Shown: positions 32,432 to 42,014, counted from the first letter of the stretch. The stretch: 64,000 bases of DNA from Methylobacterium mesophilicum SR1.6/6 (GCF_000364445.2 NZ_CP043538.1:4855447-4919446), one strand, 5' to 3'. Translations and numbers: made by a program. Notes: a model not told the origin generated them from the sequence alone.

Positions 32432-32688
32432 CGTGGTCTGAAGGCTTCCGCTACCTCGTCAGCGCTGGCAAAATCCCCAGCTTCAGCGTCCTTCAAGCCG
32501 GCCTCGATCTCGGCGCGATGCCGGGCATCCAGATCGAGGAAGGCATCCACGGCGTTATTGAGCAGGTCGGCCGGGTGCAGGCTCCGCGATTCGGCCAGTT
32601 CGACCAGCGCCGCGCGACGCCGTGGATCGAGCAGCGAGAGGGCGGACAGATCGCGATCCAGACGCGCCATGACGACAGTCTCTGCCAA
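32428..32688 (-). CDS. Antitoxin, ribbon-helix-helix type
   Basis: An 86-residue protein encoded upstream of the ParE-type toxin, as is usual in type II pairs. The beta strand TVVMARLDRDL, helices around RRAALVELAESRSLHPADLLNNAV, and a C-terminal toxin-wrapping part (EAGLKDAEAGDFASADEVAEAF) match the CopG/RHH antitoxins found with ParE. It should bind and repress its own promoter. The TTG at 32688 keeps the DNA-binding strand; an ATG at 32670 would lose part of it, so TTG is preferred though its ribosome-binding site is weak. Confidence 0.82.
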   Translation of the reverse strand: MAETVVMARLDRDLSALSLLDPRRRAALVELAESRSLHPADLLNNAVDAFLDLDARHRAEIEAGLKDAEAGDFASADEVAEAFRPR

Positions 32689-32721
32689 GCCGAGGAACTC
32701 TGCACCTCGCGTTCACCCAGC

Positions 32722-33273
32722 CTACAGCCCCTTCAGGAACCCTGCCAGCCGCATCAGCCCCTCCGGCCAGGGCCCGTGCCCGCTCGCCGCGTTGATGTGG
32801 CCGGATTCGCCCGCATCGACCGTCAGGGCGCCCCAGGCATGGGCGAAGTCGTCGGCCCGCTCGTAGCGGCAATGCGGATCGGTGCGGCTGGCGACCAGCA
32901 GCGACGGGAAGGGCAGGGGATCGCGCGGCATCGGCGCGAAGGCGCGCACCGCCTCGGGCAGGTCCGGTGCCTCCTCGACATCCGGCAGGGCGACCAGCAT
33001 GGCGCCGCGCACGGTGCCGGCGGGGAAGCGCGGCACCGCCTCGACGCAGGCCACCACGCCGAGGCTGTGGGCGATCAGGATGACCGGGCGGGTCGCCGCC
33101 GCGACCGCATCGGCGATCCGTCCGCACCACGCCTCGGGCGTCGGCGCGTGCCACTGGTCCTGCTCCACGATGCGCGCCGTCGCGAGGCGGCTCGCCCAGC
33201 GCGCCTGCCAATGGTCCTCCTCGGAGCCCCCGAGCCCCGGGACGATCAGGATGTCGCAATCGGCGGTCTTCAT
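32722..33273 (-). CDS. RBBP9/YdeN family alpha/beta hydrolase
   Basis: A 183-residue serine hydrolase of the RBBP9/YdeN type. The opening ILIVPGLGGSEEDHWQ and the nucleophile elbow AHSLG near residue 70, then RTDPHCRYERA and SGHINAASGHGPWPEG (His near residue 160), give the Ser-Asp-His triad. Members are esterases of unknown physiological substrate. The gene stands alone on the minus strand between the toxin-antitoxin pair and the UvsE-like gene. Confidence 0.85.
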   Translation of the reverse strand: MKTADCDILIVPGLGGSEEDHWQARWASRLATARIVEQDQWHAPTPEAWCGRIADAVAAATRPVILIAHSLGVVACVEAVPRFPAGTVRGAMLVALPDVEEAPDLPEAVRAFAPMPRDPLPFPSLLVASRTDPHCRYERADDFAHAWGALTVDAGESGHINAASGHGPWPEGLMRLAGFLKGL

Positions 33274-33319
33274 GCCGGGATGCCTAGCCCCGTCCGGCCG
33301 CAGCGTCGAGATCGGCCGG

Positions 33320-34393
33320 TCACTCGGCGGCGATCGGGCCGGCCCGCTCCAGCGCCAGGATGTGGCGGGCGATCTGCGTGGAGGCGAAGTTCTTCGCCTT
33401 CGCCTCGATCTCGAAATCCGCCCAGGCGAGGTGGCGAGCGACGAGGTCGTTCACGGCCCGGTTCCACATCATGTCGGAATGGGCCGCGAGGTCCCGGACC
33501 GAATGGCCGGCGGCGCGCAGGGCCGGGAAGTCGGGCAGGGCGTCCGGATCGCAATCGGCCGAGACCGCCTCGCGCGAGACGCTGATATGGGCCACCGGGC
33601 GCACCCCGCGCCAGGATTCCTGCACCTGAGCGATCCGGGGATCGCCCGGCTCGAGGTACTCGCCGCCGCTCTGGACCCAGTGGTGATGGAGATCGAGCAC
33701 CACCGGCACCACGTCGGCGAGACGCAGGACGGCCTCGACACCGAAGACGTTCTCGTCGTTCTCCACCGTGACGAGGTCGCGCGCCACCCGGCTCGCCCGG
33801 GGCAGGGTGGCGCGGAATCCCTCGACGCCGGGGTCGCCGGCGCCGACATGGATGTTGATATGCGCGCCGTGCGGATGCCAGCCGCCGCCGTAGCCCATCC
33901 GGTCAAAAATCTCGGCGTGGTAGTCGAGTTCCGAGAGCCCGTTCTCGATCGCCGCCGGGTTCCGGCTCGCCAGCAGGCAGAACGGTCCCGGGTGGAAGCT
34001 CAGGCGCACGCCGAGCCGGCGCGCCAGGGCGCCCGCCTCCGCGAGGCCGCGCTCCACCAGTGCCGCCATCTCAGGCTCGGCGTAGATCGCCTGCGCGATC
34101 GGGTGCGTGTAGCCGGGCAGGACGTTGCTCGCCATGCGCAGCAGGCGCTCGATCGGCGGTCGGGCGCCGACCCAGGCGATCTGCCGGGCCAGCGCGTCGA
34201 GGTTGTGGGCCACGAGGCCGGCGAGCTTCGCCCGCCGCGCGGCGGGCTCCTGCTTGCCGAGATAGGCCATCGTCACGCTGGTCAGGTTCATGTGCAGCGT
34301 CGCGTCCCGCTCCGCCTTGAGCGTGGCGTGCGTGCCGGGGGGCTCGACCAGGACGAACTTGCAGCAGAATCCGAGGCGGGGCTGTTCGCGCAT
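33320..34393 (-). CDS. UV-damage endonuclease UvsE/UVDE-like protein
   Basis: A 357-residue TIM-barrel protein of the UvsE family, which nicks DNA at UV photoproducts in an alternative excision path. Metal-ligand motifs are in place: LSFHPGPFCLLAS, ELDYHAEIFDRMGYGGG, INIHVGAGDP, VTVENDENVFG and VVLDLHHHWV. The start MREQPRLGFCCKF fits the usual MxxRLGY opening, so the ATG at 34393 is chosen over one 126 bases upstream. Length is larger than short bacterial forms because of the C-terminal 80 residues. UV repair fits a leaf-surface methylotroph, but that is context only. Confidence 0.75.
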   Translation of the reverse strand: MREQPRLGFCCKFVLVEPPGTHATLKAERDATLHMNLTSVTMAYLGKQEPAARRAKLAGLVAHNLDALARQIAWVGARPPIERLLRMASNVLPGYTHPIAQAIYAEPEMAALVERGLAEAGALARRLGVRLSFHPGPFCLLASRNPAAIENGLSELDYHAEIFDRMGYGGGWHPHGAHINIHVGAGDPGVEGFRATLPRASRVARDLVTVENDENVFGVEAVLRLADVVPVVLDLHHHWVQSGGEYLEPGDPRIAQVQESWRGVRPVAHISVSREAVSADCDPDALPDFPALRAAGHSVRDLAAHSDMMWNRAVNDLVARHLAWADFEIEAKAKNFASTQIARHILALERAGPIAAE

Positions 34394-34506
34394 ACGAGGC
34401 ACAACGCGCGGAGGCGCCGGGCGTCCCCGCGGAACCGGCGGAACGGCCGCGGCACGACGACGTTGGGAGTTCCGAGCGCGGCAGTTCCGCGCACTGGCCC
34501 CGACCC

Positions 34507-35718
34507 ATGCCTCCGTCACCGTCGCGTTCGACCGGACAGTCCGAGACCGGCTCGGTCCTGTGGATCCTGATGCTCGGGTCGGCGCTGGTGGCGCTCGCCG
34601 CGGCGCCGGCGCGGCGCAACCCGCCTGAGACCAGGGCCGCAGACGAGCCGATCAATCCCGAGGGCGCCCACGACGGCACCCACGAGGGCACCCGCGACAA
34701 TCGGGAGCGGCCGAAGGGCGTGGCGCCCGGGGCGCGCTCGATCTCGGGCCGCGCCGCGCAGCTCACCGCGGCGACGCAGCCGGAGCGCGGCCGCGCCGCC
34801 GACAGCCCCGCCGAGATGACGCAATCCGGCTGGAAGGACATCGCGGTCCGGGTCTATCTGGAGTTCAACAAGGACCGGGTGCTGGCGGTCGCCGCAGGCG
34901 TGACCTTCTACACCCTGCTGTCGCTGTTCCCGGCGATCGCCGCGCTGGTGAGTTGCTACGGCCTGTTCGCCGACGTCACCGTCATCAACGACCACCTCGC
35001 GCAGCTGCACGCCGTGTTGCCCTCGGGGGCGGTCGAACTGATCGGCGATCAGGTGAAGCGCATCGCGTCCCGGGGCACGGGCTCGCTCAGCGTGACCTTC
35101 TTCACCAGCCTGCTGCTGTCGATCTGGAGCGCCAACGCCGCCATGAAGGCGATGTTCGACGCGCTGAACGTCGTCTACGAGGAGGATGAGAAGCGCAACT
35201 TCTTCTGGCTGAACCTCCGCTCCCTGACCTTCACGGTGGGCGCCCTTCTGTTCATCATCATCGCGCTCAACGCCATCGTGGTGGTGCCGGTGGTCCTGAA
35301 CTTCCTGGGCCTCGGCTCGACCGCGTGGCTGCTCGCCGCCCTGCGCTGGCCGGCGATCCTCATCGTGCTGCTGGGGGGCCTCTCGGTGCTCTACCGGTTC
35401 GGCCCGAGCCGCGAGCATGCCCGCTGGCGCTGGGTCGGGGTCGGCAGCGTGGTCGCGGGCCTGCTCTGGCTCGCCGCGTCGCTGCTGTTCTCCTGGTACG
35501 TCGCCAATTTCGGCACCTACAACGAGACCTACGGCTCGCTCGGCGCGGTGATCGGCTTCATGACCTGGATCTGGATCTCCTCGACGATTGTCCTGCTCGG
35601 CGGCGAGATCAACGCCGAGCTGGAGCACCAGACCGGTCGCGACACCACGACGGGCGCGCCGCTTCCGATGGGTGCCCGCCGCGCGCGGATGGCCGACACG
35701 GTGGGGGCCGCGGCCTGA
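34507..35718 (+). CDS. YihY/BrkB family inner-membrane protein
   Basis: A 403-residue protein. A first hydrophobic segment at about residues 17-35 is followed by a basic, probably disordered stretch to about residue 115; then come six helices of the YihY/BrkB domain: LAVAAGVTFYTLLSLFPAIAALV, SLLLSIWSANAAMKAMFDALNVVYEE, and TYGSLGAVIGFMTWIWISSTIVLLGGEINAE (given in parts). The family was called ribonuclease BN by mistake; its role is unknown. It is divergent from the UvsE-like gene. The long N-terminus makes the exact start uncertain. Confidence 0.8.
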   Translation: MPPSPSRSTGQSETGSVLWILMLGSALVALAAAPARRNPPETRAADEPINPEGAHDGTHEGTRDNRERPKGVAPGARSISGRAAQLTAATQPERGRAADSPAEMTQSGWKDIAVRVYLEFNKDRVLAVAAGVTFYTLLSLFPAIAALVSCYGLFADVTVINDHLAQLHAVLPSGAVELIGDQVKRIASRGTGSLSVTFFTSLLLSIWSANAAMKAMFDALNVVYEEDEKRNFFWLNLRSLTFTVGALLFIIIALNAIVVVPVVLNFLGLGSTAWLLAALRWPAILIVLLGGLSVLYRFGPSREHARWRWVGVGSVVAGLLWLAASLLFSWYVANFGTYNETYGSLGAVIGFMTWIWISSTIVLLGGEINAELEHQTGRDTTTGAPLPMGARRARMADTVGAAA

Positions 35719-35800
35719 CGCCAGCGGATCTCGTCACCGCCATCAGGACTGCCGAAGACGGCCCGGAATCCCTATATAGCGGTGCGAAAGGGAGACCGTC

Positions 35801-36211
35801 ATGGCCGATACGCCGACAACCAGCCCCGAGGCCCGCAGTGATGCCGAGTGGCGCGCGACCCTGACGCCGGAGCAGTACCGGGTGCTGCGCGAGCACGGCA
35901 CTGAGCGGGCCGGCACCAGCTGTCTCCTCGCCGAGAAGCGCCCCGGCACCTTCACCTGCGCGGGCTGCGGGCAGCCGCTGTTCGAGCAGGGCACCAAGTT
36001 CGAGTCCGGCACGGGCTGGCCGAGCTTCTTCGAGCCGATGGATGGCGCCGTCGAGACGACGGTGGACCGCAGCCACTGGATGGTGCGCACCGAGGTGCAC
36101 TGCGCCCGCTGCAAGGGTCACCTCGGCCACGTCTTCGACGACGGCCCTGCCCCGACCGGCCTGCGGTACTGCATGAACGGGGCCGCCATGACCTTCGAGC
36201 CGGCCGCGTGA
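35801..36211 (+). CDS. msrB: Peptide-methionine (R)-S-oxide reductase
   Basis: A 136-residue repair enzyme that reduces methionine-R-sulfoxide in proteins. Two zinc-binding pairs are at C53/C56 (CAGC) and C101/C104 (CARC), and the catalytic Cys is C124 in RYCMNG. GTGWPSF near residue 71 and [10 protein letters not shown] near 108 complete the fold. Cytoplasmic, no signal peptide. The ATG at 35801 follows GGGAGACCGTC. Confidence 0.95.
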   Translation: MADTPTTSPEARSDAEWRATLTPEQYRVLREHGTERAGTSCLLAEKRPGTFTCAGCGQPLFEQGTKFESGTGWPSFFEPMDGAVETTVDRSHWMVRTEVHCARCKGHLGHVFDDGPAPTGLRYCMNGAAMTFEPAA

Positions 36212-36568
36212 GCCGGCCGCATGCGACGGCGCCGCGCGCCGGCGATGTGAGGCGGCCCTCGGCTTAATCTGGGTTGCAAAACCGGTGTCCGAAGCTGGGA
36301 TAGCGGGGACAGATTCCACCGGCGGCGGATGATCGGGCGAGTCCGGTCTTGATTTCGTCGCTTTTTTGCTTAGCGCTGTATGCTCTCATGTTGTCGCCGT
36401 CCGGTTATGGCTGGCAGATGCGGTCAGGTTCGCGTGAATACGGCTTCGCGGCTCAGCTTATACGCTGTATTCATCGCCTCAACTTGACCCGCTCCGTCCC
36501 GGCCGGAACACCTGAGGGCTGTCCGCCGGATCGGCGCGCCGCCGACCAAGCGGGAGGGTTTTTAGTCT
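36212..36568. other. Intergenic region with locally low GC
   Basis: About 357 bases between msrB and the CYTH-like gene. From 36345 to 36480 the DNA is clearly less GC-rich than the surrounding genes (for example TCGCTTTTTTGCTTAGCG near 36360), as expected of a promoter region. No gene, RNA or clear repeat was recognised. The ATG of the next gene is preceded by GGGAGG at 36551-36556. Confidence 0.4.
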
Positions 36569-37581
36569 ATGAGCACCGTTCGCCGATTTCTGGTCGCCCC
36601 GTCCCTGGTTCGTCTGATCCGCAAGGAGCGCGGGGGCGCCCGCATCACCGAGGGACACTTCGCGCCTCAGGGCGGCCGCGCCTCCTACGTGCGCGTCGAC
36701 GGCCAGAACTGCCAGCTGGTGCTCGTGAACAAGGGGGCGGACGGCGCCCCGGTCGAGGAGCGCACGGACGTCCCGCGCGCCCACGGCGACGCGCTGCTGG
36801 ATGTCTGCCCCGGCAAGGCCGCCTACGACCGCACCACGCTGAATGCCGGCGGCCGCGAGATCGCCCTCGACCGGTACGTCACGCCGGGCAGCCTGGACCT
36901 GATCACCATCACCTTCGACAATGACGGCGAGGCGGCGGGCTTCCACGCGCCGAGCTGGTTCGGCCGCGAGGTCAGCGGCGAGCCGGCCTACGAGCGGCAG
37001 GCGCTCGCCATCCAGGGCGTTCCGGCCGCCGAGGAAGTGGCCCTGAGCAACGCCGCCCTGGATGCGGTGCTCGATCTCATCGAGCCGCGCTTCGGCTTCG
37101 GCCGCTACGGCAGCTCCGCGCGGACGCAGGATTCCGATGACGGCGCCCTGCGCCGCGCCGTGACGCCGCCCCCGCCCCCGCCGCAGCTCCGCCCCCGGCC
37201 GCCGTCCCGGTGCCGCCGCCCGCGCCGGAGCCCGTCGAGACGCCGGTCGCCGCGCAGGCCGAGCCCGCACCCGAGCCCCATCACGAGCCGGAGCCAGCCC
37301 CCGCGCCCGAGCCCGTCCACCACGTTGAGCCGGTCCATCACGCGGAGCCCGTCCATCACGCGGAGCCGGAGGCTCCGACCGCCCAGGCCTCCAACGCCGA
37401 GACCCTGCACGGCGACGCCCGCATCGACGACGTGATCGAGAGCCTGTCCCAGGCGCTGGGCGCGGCGATCCATCAGCAGCCGGATCCCGGCGCTGAGAAC
37501 AAGGACGCGAAGGGCGAGGAGGCCGGCTCTGTGTTCGAGCGCTGGACCGTGCGTCCGCGCCGGACCCAGCAGCAGAGCTGA
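36569..37581 (+). CDS. CYTH-like domain protein with Pro/Ala/His-rich tail, frameshifted
   Basis: Residues 1-165 look like a divergent CYTH (triphosphate tunnel) domain: RRFLVAPSL, RITEGHF, ASYVRVDG, GKAAYDRT, ALDRYVTPGSLDLITITF and PSWFGREVSG. Such domains bind triphosphates or nucleotides, but the usual ExExK start is not clear here. After residue 190 the frame turns into Arg-rich sequence typical of a wrong frame. The frame one base back continues as a Pro/Ala/Glu linker with EPVHHVEPVHHAEPVHHAEP repeats and a 60-residue end, stopping at 37581. The shift occurs in two five-C runs (37169-37173 and 37175-37179), where one more C would join the parts. Not a family I can name with certainty. 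Confidence 0.6.
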
Positions 37582-37615
37582 GCCGGCGCGACTTCGCGCC
37601 GGACCGATCTTCCGA

Positions 37616-37655
37616 GGGCCGCAGGGCGAGACGCCCTGCGGCCCTTCTGCTGTCC
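37616..37655 (+). terminator. Strong intrinsic terminator
   Basis: GGGCCGCAGGGCG at 37616-37628 pairs perfectly with 37632-37644 around an AGA loop, followed by TTCTGCTG. A smaller hairpin (CCGGCGCGA at 37583-37591 with 37594-37602) precedes it. It closes the CYTH-like gene and insulates dctA. Confidence 0.7.
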
Positions 37656-37992
37656 GGATCGAGGCGTGCCGGACCGCCGGCCGACGTTGTCCGGGCCGGC
37701 ACGAGGCGCGTCGGGGCGGCGGCGAAGCCCTCGACCGGACGTGGCATCCGGTCGCCGCGAACGGCTCTCGCACGACCGCAGGTCGCCCGGCCTCACCCGG
37801 CGCGAGCCGGATCTGACGCATCGCGCCGGTCCCCCGTAATCGTCGGACGACAGACGCCTTTTCGGCGAGGATCGATCGGTTTTTGTCACGGCAGGTTCGG
37901 CGCAGATCACCGGGCAGCCGTTGAGGCGCGGGGCGATAGTCGCTAGCGTGCCGGCACATCGGGAGGGTGCGCGGCAGTCGCACGGGACAGAT

Positions 37993-39369
37993 ATGGCACA
38001 GGCAACCCACGCGCCGAGTCCGGCCGCAGCAGCGCCCCGCGAGCCCTGGTACAAGGTTCTCTACATCCAGGTCCTGATCGCCATCGCACTCGGCGTTCTG
38101 CTCGGCTGGTACGACCCGGCCACCGGCAAGTCGATGAAGTGGCTCGGCGACGCCTTCATCGGCCTGATCAAGATGATGATCGCGCCGATCATCTTCTGCA
38201 CCATCGTGCACGGCATCGCGTCGATCGGCGACCTCAAGAAGGTCGGCCGCGTCGGCCTGAAGGCGCTCATCTACTTCGAGGTGGTGTCCACGGTGGCGCT
38301 GCTGATCGGCGTCCTCGTCGGCGAGGTGATCCGGCCCGGCGCCGGCTTCAACGCCGACCCGTCGAAGCTCGACGCCAGCAAGGTCGCGAGCTACGCCAGC
38401 AAGGCGGCGGCCGACTCCACCGTCGCCCACATCCTGGCGATCATCCCCAAGAGCTTCCTCGATCCCTTCGCCACCGGCGACCTGCTGCAGGTGCTGCTGA
38501 TCTCGATCCTCACCGGCGTCGTGGTGACGAGCCTGGGCGAGCGGGCGGCCGGCGTGAACCACGCGATCGACACCGCCGGCCAGATCTTCTTCCGGATCAT
38601 CGGCATCGTGGTGAAGCTCGCCCCCGTCGGCGCCTTCGGCGCCATGGCGTTCACCATCGGCGAGTACGGCATCCAGAAGGTCTACGACCTCGCGTGGCTG
38701 GTCGGCACCTTCTACGTTACCGCCATCCTGTTCGTGCTGGTGGTGCTCGGGACGATCGCCCGGGTGGCGGGCTTCTCGATCCTGCGCTTCCTCGCCTACA
38801 TCAAGGACGAACTGCTGATCGTGGTCGGCACGTCATCCTCGGAGACGGTGCTGCCGCAGCTCATGACCAAGATGCGCCGGCTCGGCGCCTCGGACTCGGT
38901 GGTCGGCCTCGTGGTCCCGACGGGCTACTCGTTCAACCTCGACGGCACCAACATCTACATGACGCTGGCCACCCTGTTCCTGGCGCAGGCCGTGGGCGCG
39001 GACCTGTCGATCAGCCAGTACGCGACCATCATCCTGGTGGCGATGCTGACCTCGAAGGGCGCCTCGGGCGTGACCGGCGCGGGCTTCATCACCCTGGCGG
39101 CGACGCTTTCGGCGATCCCCAACAGCCCGGTCCCGGTGGCCGCCATGACGCTGGTGCTCGGCATCGACAAGTTCATGTCCGAGTGCCGCGCGCTCACCAA
39201 CCTCGTCGGCAACGGCGTCGCCTGCGTGGTGGTCAGCCGCTGGGAGGGCGAGCTCGACGTGGCCAAGCTCAACGAGGTGATGGCCCATCCGGTCTCGATC
39301 GGCACCCACATCACCGACGAGACGCCGCAGCCGATGGGAACGGACGGCAAGGTCGCCGCCGCCGAGTGA
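37993..39369 (+). CDS. dctA: C4-dicarboxylate transporter DctA (DAACS family)
   Basis: A 458-residue symporter for succinate, fumarate and malate with H+ or Na+. It has eight membrane segments, two re-entrant hairpins and the family motifs [17 protein letters not shown] (HP1 serine-rich), [20 protein letters not shown], and [16 protein letters not shown] (HP2). The ATG at 37993 follows GGGACAG; an upstream in-frame ATG would add 24 residues. Its stop overlaps by one base the ATG of a ROK kinase gene, an unusual neighbour for dctA. No dctBD two-component genes are nearby. Confidence 0.93.
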   Translation: MAQATHAPSPAAAAPREPWYKVLYIQVLIAIALGVLLGWYDPATGKSMKWLGDAFIGLIKMMIAPIIFCTIVHGIASIGDLKKVGRVGLKALIYFEVVSTVALLIGVLVGEVIRPGAGFNADPSKLDASKVASYASKAAADSTVAHILAIIPKSFLDPFATGDLLQVLLISILTGVVVTSLGERAAGVNHAIDTAGQIFFRIIGIVVKLAPVGAFGAMAFTIGEYGIQKVYDLAWLVGTFYVTAILFVLVVLGTIARVAGFSILRFLAYIKDELLIVVGTSSSETVLPQLMTKMRRLGASDSVVGLVVPTGYSFNLDGTNIYMTLATLFLAQAVGADLSISQYATIILVAMLTSKGASGVTGAGFITLAATLSAIPNSPVPVAAMTLVLGIDKFMSECRALTNLVGNGVACVVVSRWEGELDVAKLNEVMAHPVSIGTHITDETPQPMGTDGKVAAAE

Positions 39370-40295
39370 TGGGCTCACCCCGGGGCCGGGCGCGGCTCGG
39401 CATCGATCTCGGCGGCACCAAGATCGCCGGGATCGTGCTGGACCGTGACGGCACGACCCTGGCCGAGGCCCGGGTCGCCGCCCCGCGCGGCGATTACCAC
39501 GCCACCATCGAGGCGGTGGCCGCACTGGCCCTCCAGCTCGAGGCCGAGGCCGGCACCCCCTGCACCGTGGGCATCGGCATGCCGGGCAGCCCGTCCCCGG
39601 CGACCGGCCTCGTGCGCAACGCCAATTCCCACTGGCTCAACGGCCTGCCGTTCGGGGCCGACCTCGCCCGGCGGCTCGGCCGGCCGCTGCGGATCGAGAA
39701 CGATGCCAACTGCTTGGCGGTCTCGGAGGCGGTCGACGGGGCTGGCACCGGCGCGCGCGTGGTCTGGGCGGTGATCCTGGGCACCGGCGTCGGGTCCGGC
39801 ATCGCTCTGGACGGGCGGGCACTCACGGGCCGCAACGGCATCGCCGGCGAGTGGGGTCACGGTCCCCTGCCGGAGCCCCGCGACGACGAGCGCCCGGGTC
39901 CCGCCTGCTATTGCGGCCGCCGGGGCTGCGTCGAGACGTGGCTGTCGGGCCCAGGCCTCGCGGCGGATCACGCCCGGCGGCACGGCGGCACCCACACCGC
40001 CGAAGCCGTCGTGGCCGCCGCCCGAACGGGGAACCCGGAGGCGCAGGCGACGCTCGCGGCCCATCTCGACCGGCTGGGACGCGCGGCCGCACAGGTGGTC
40101 AATCTCCTCGATCCGGACGTGATCGTGATCGGCGGCGGCCTGTCGCGAATCCCCGAGCTGATCGCCGGCCTGCCGGCGGCGATCGCCCCCCATGTCTTCT
40201 CCGACGCCTTCGACACGCCGGTGCGGGCGAGCCTGCACGGGGATGCGTCGGGCGTACGCGGCGCGGCGTGGCTCTGGGAGGCGGAGACGGCCTGA
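39369..40295 (+). CDS. ROK family sugar kinase
   Basis: A 308-residue kinase. GIDLGGTKIAGIVLDRDG at residues 11-28 binds the ATP phosphates, and CYCGRRGCVETWLSGPG near 178 is the CxCGxxGCxE zinc motif of N-acetylhexosamine and fructose kinases. RIENDANCLAVSEA near 105 includes the catalytic Asp, and GEWGHGP near 157 follows. Substrate could be N-acetylglucosamine, N-acetylmannosamine or fructose. The ATG at 39369 shares its first base with the dctA stop (TGATG), so it is translationally coupled to the transporter. Confidence 0.87.
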   Translation: MGSPRGRARLGIDLGGTKIAGIVLDRDGTTLAEARVAAPRGDYHATIEAVAALALQLEAEAGTPCTVGIGMPGSPSPATGLVRNANSHWLNGLPFGADLARRLGRPLRIENDANCLAVSEAVDGAGTGARVVWAVILGTGVGSGIALDGRALTGRNGIAGEWGHGPLPEPRDDERPGPACYCGRRGCVETWLSGPGLAADHARRHGGTHTAEAVVAAARTGNPEAQATLAAHLDRLGRAAAQVVNLLDPDVIVIGGGLSRIPELIAGLPAAIAPHVFSDAFDTPVRASLHGDASGVRGAAWLWEAETA

Positions 40296-40374
40296 ACCTC
40301 CGCCTCACGGAGACGTCTCTTGCCGGCCGGCGGGGGGCAGGGCAGGACGACGGCGTCCCAGCCCCGATGCCCCG

Positions 40375-41271
40375 ATGATCGTCCGCACCCGGCCCAACCT
40401 GCTGACCCTGCTGTTCACCCTGCACGGCTCGATCCTGCCGCGGGTGGCGCCGAAGCTCGCCGGGATCGTGGCGGTGTCCTGCGCGGTGGTGTGGGCGGAG
40501 GCGCGCTGGCCCGAAGCGTTCCCGGTCTCGGCCGGGGTCACGCCCTTCACGGTGGTCGGCCTCGCCCTGTCGATCTTCCTGAGCTTCCGCAACAACGCCT
40601 GCTACGAGCGCTGGTGGGAGGCCCGGAAGGCGTGGGGCAGCCTGATCGGCGAGGTGCGCAACCTCGCCCGCGCGTTGCCGGCGCTGCTGTCGCAGACGGA
40701 GGCCGCCCCGCAGCTTCACCGGCTCTCGGCCTTCGCGCACGGCCTCCATGCACGCCTGCGCGGCCTCGACGAGGCCGCGATCGTCGATGGGAAAATGTCC
40801 GGAGCGGACCGGTCCGGTCCGAGCCCGACGGACGCGGTCCTGGCCGCGATGACCCGCGATCTCGCCGCTCTGGTGCGGGCCGGCCGCCTCACGGACATCC
40901 AGTTCGGGATCCTGGAGGCGCGGATCGAGGCCCTGTCGGGGGTGCACACCGCCTGCGAGCGTATCGCCAGCACGCCGTTGCCCTTCGCCTACACGCTGCT
41001 GGTCTACCGCACGGCCTGGCTCTACTGCCTGCTCCTGCCGGTGGGGCTGACGGGCTCCCTGGGCTGGGGGACGCCGATCGTGGTGGCGCTCGTCGGCTAC
41101 ACGTTCTTCGGCCTCGACGCCCTCGGCGACGAGCTGGAGGAACCCTTCGGCACGGAGCCGAACGACCTGCCCCTCGACGCCATGGTCCGCACCATCGACC
41201 GGATCGTCCACCACGCCCTCGGCGAGCCGATGCCGGAGCCGCTGGCGCCGGACGGGTACTGGCTGCGGTAG
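40375..41271 (+). CDS. Bestrophin-family (UPF0187/YneE) membrane protein
   Basis: A 298-residue protein with the bacterial bestrophin architecture: two membrane helices near 20-60, a long helical cytosolic part, then two more helices near 200-245. FRNNACYERWWEARKAWG is the family signature, and GLDALGDELEEPFGTEPNDLPLD is the conserved C-terminal end. Bacterial members form pentameric channels, some for Na+ or anions. The ATG at 40375 is chosen over further upstream open frame with no family features. Confidence 0.88.
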   Translation: MIVRTRPNLLTLLFTLHGSILPRVAPKLAGIVAVSCAVVWAEARWPEAFPVSAGVTPFTVVGLALSIFLSFRNNACYERWWEARKAWGSLIGEVRNLARALPALLSQTEAAPQLHRLSAFAHGLHARLRGLDEAAIVDGKMSGADRSGPSPTDAVLAAMTRDLAALVRAGRLTDIQFGILEARIEALSGVHTACERIASTPLPFAYTLLVYRTAWLYCLLLPVGLTGSLGWGTPIVVALVGYTFFGLDALGDELEEPFGTEPNDLPLDAMVRTIDRIVHHALGEPMPEPLAPDGYWLR

Positions 41272-41332
41272 GGGCTCCGGGCCTGGGCTCTGACGCACGC
41301 GCAGAGCCGGCATCCCCGCCCGCAAAACCGGC

Positions 41333-41914
41333 TCAGCCGTTCCAGGCGCGCAGCACGGGCTCGCTGCGGTCGTGCTCGTAGCCGAGGACCGAGACGCTCG
41401 CGGTCCCGAGGACGAGCCGCGCGCCGTCCTCCGGCGGCAGGCCGATCCAGCGCGCGGCGAGCACCCGCAGGAAATGCGCGCTGGAGAACACGAGGAGGTC
41501 CGCGGCGCGGTCTCGCGCCCGCGCGATGACCCGGTCCGCCCGGATCCCGACATCGGCCGCCGTCTCGCCGCTCGGGCAGCCATCGCGAAACAGCCGCCAG
41601 CCGGGACGCTCGGCCAGGATGTCCCGGGTGGTCCGACCCTCGTAGGCACCGTAATCCCACTCGGCGAGATCCGGGTCGATCGTGCGGACGTCGCCGAACC
41701 CCGCCAGCGCGCAGGTGGCGGCCGCCCGGCTCGACGAGCTGGACCACACCGCCGCGTCGCGCCGGGCTGCCAGCCGCGGGGCGAGGGCACGCGCCGCCGC
41801 CTCGCCGGCCGGCGTCAGGGGGATGTCGCTGCGGCCGGTGTGCCGGCCCGACAGGCTCCAGGCGGTCTCGCCGTGGCGGACGAGGGTGATCTGCGGGAAG
41901 GGGCTCTCGGACAT
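41333..41914 (-). CDS. Histidine phosphatase family protein
   Basis: A 193-residue phosphatase of the phosphoglycerate mutase fold. LVRHGETAWSLSGRHTGRSD (phospho-His in RHGE), then EWDYGAYEGRTT and VFSSAHFLRVLAARWI (second His in SSAHF) give the catalytic set. It resembles YbaK/GpmB-type or CobC-like small phosphatases; a role in alpha-ribazole phosphate removal is conceivable but cannot be shown. ATG at 41914 follows AGGAGG. It diverges from the SahR-like regulator 116 bases away. Confidence 0.85.
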   Translation of the reverse strand: MSESPFPQITLVRHGETAWSLSGRHTGRSDIPLTPAGEAAARALAPRLAARRDAAVWSSSSSRAAATCALAGFGDVRTIDPDLAEWDYGAYEGRTTRDILAERPGWRLFRDGCPSGETAADVGIRADRVIARARDRAADLLVFSSAHFLRVLAARWIGLPPEDGARLVLGTASVSVLGYEHDRSEPVLRAWNG

Positions 41915-42014
41915 GCGCGCCTCCTGGGACCCGGCATCAACGCGGCCGGCGGGCTCCGGCTTCCCCGCCTCGCGGGGTTGGCTCAAGATCACCCTTGCGC
42001 CCGGATCGAAACGC

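Noticed and set aside
36349..36924. Frame upstream of and inside the CYTH-like gene
   Set aside because: It runs through the CYTH-like gene in another frame and becomes Arg-rich; the upstream part is promoter-like DNA.
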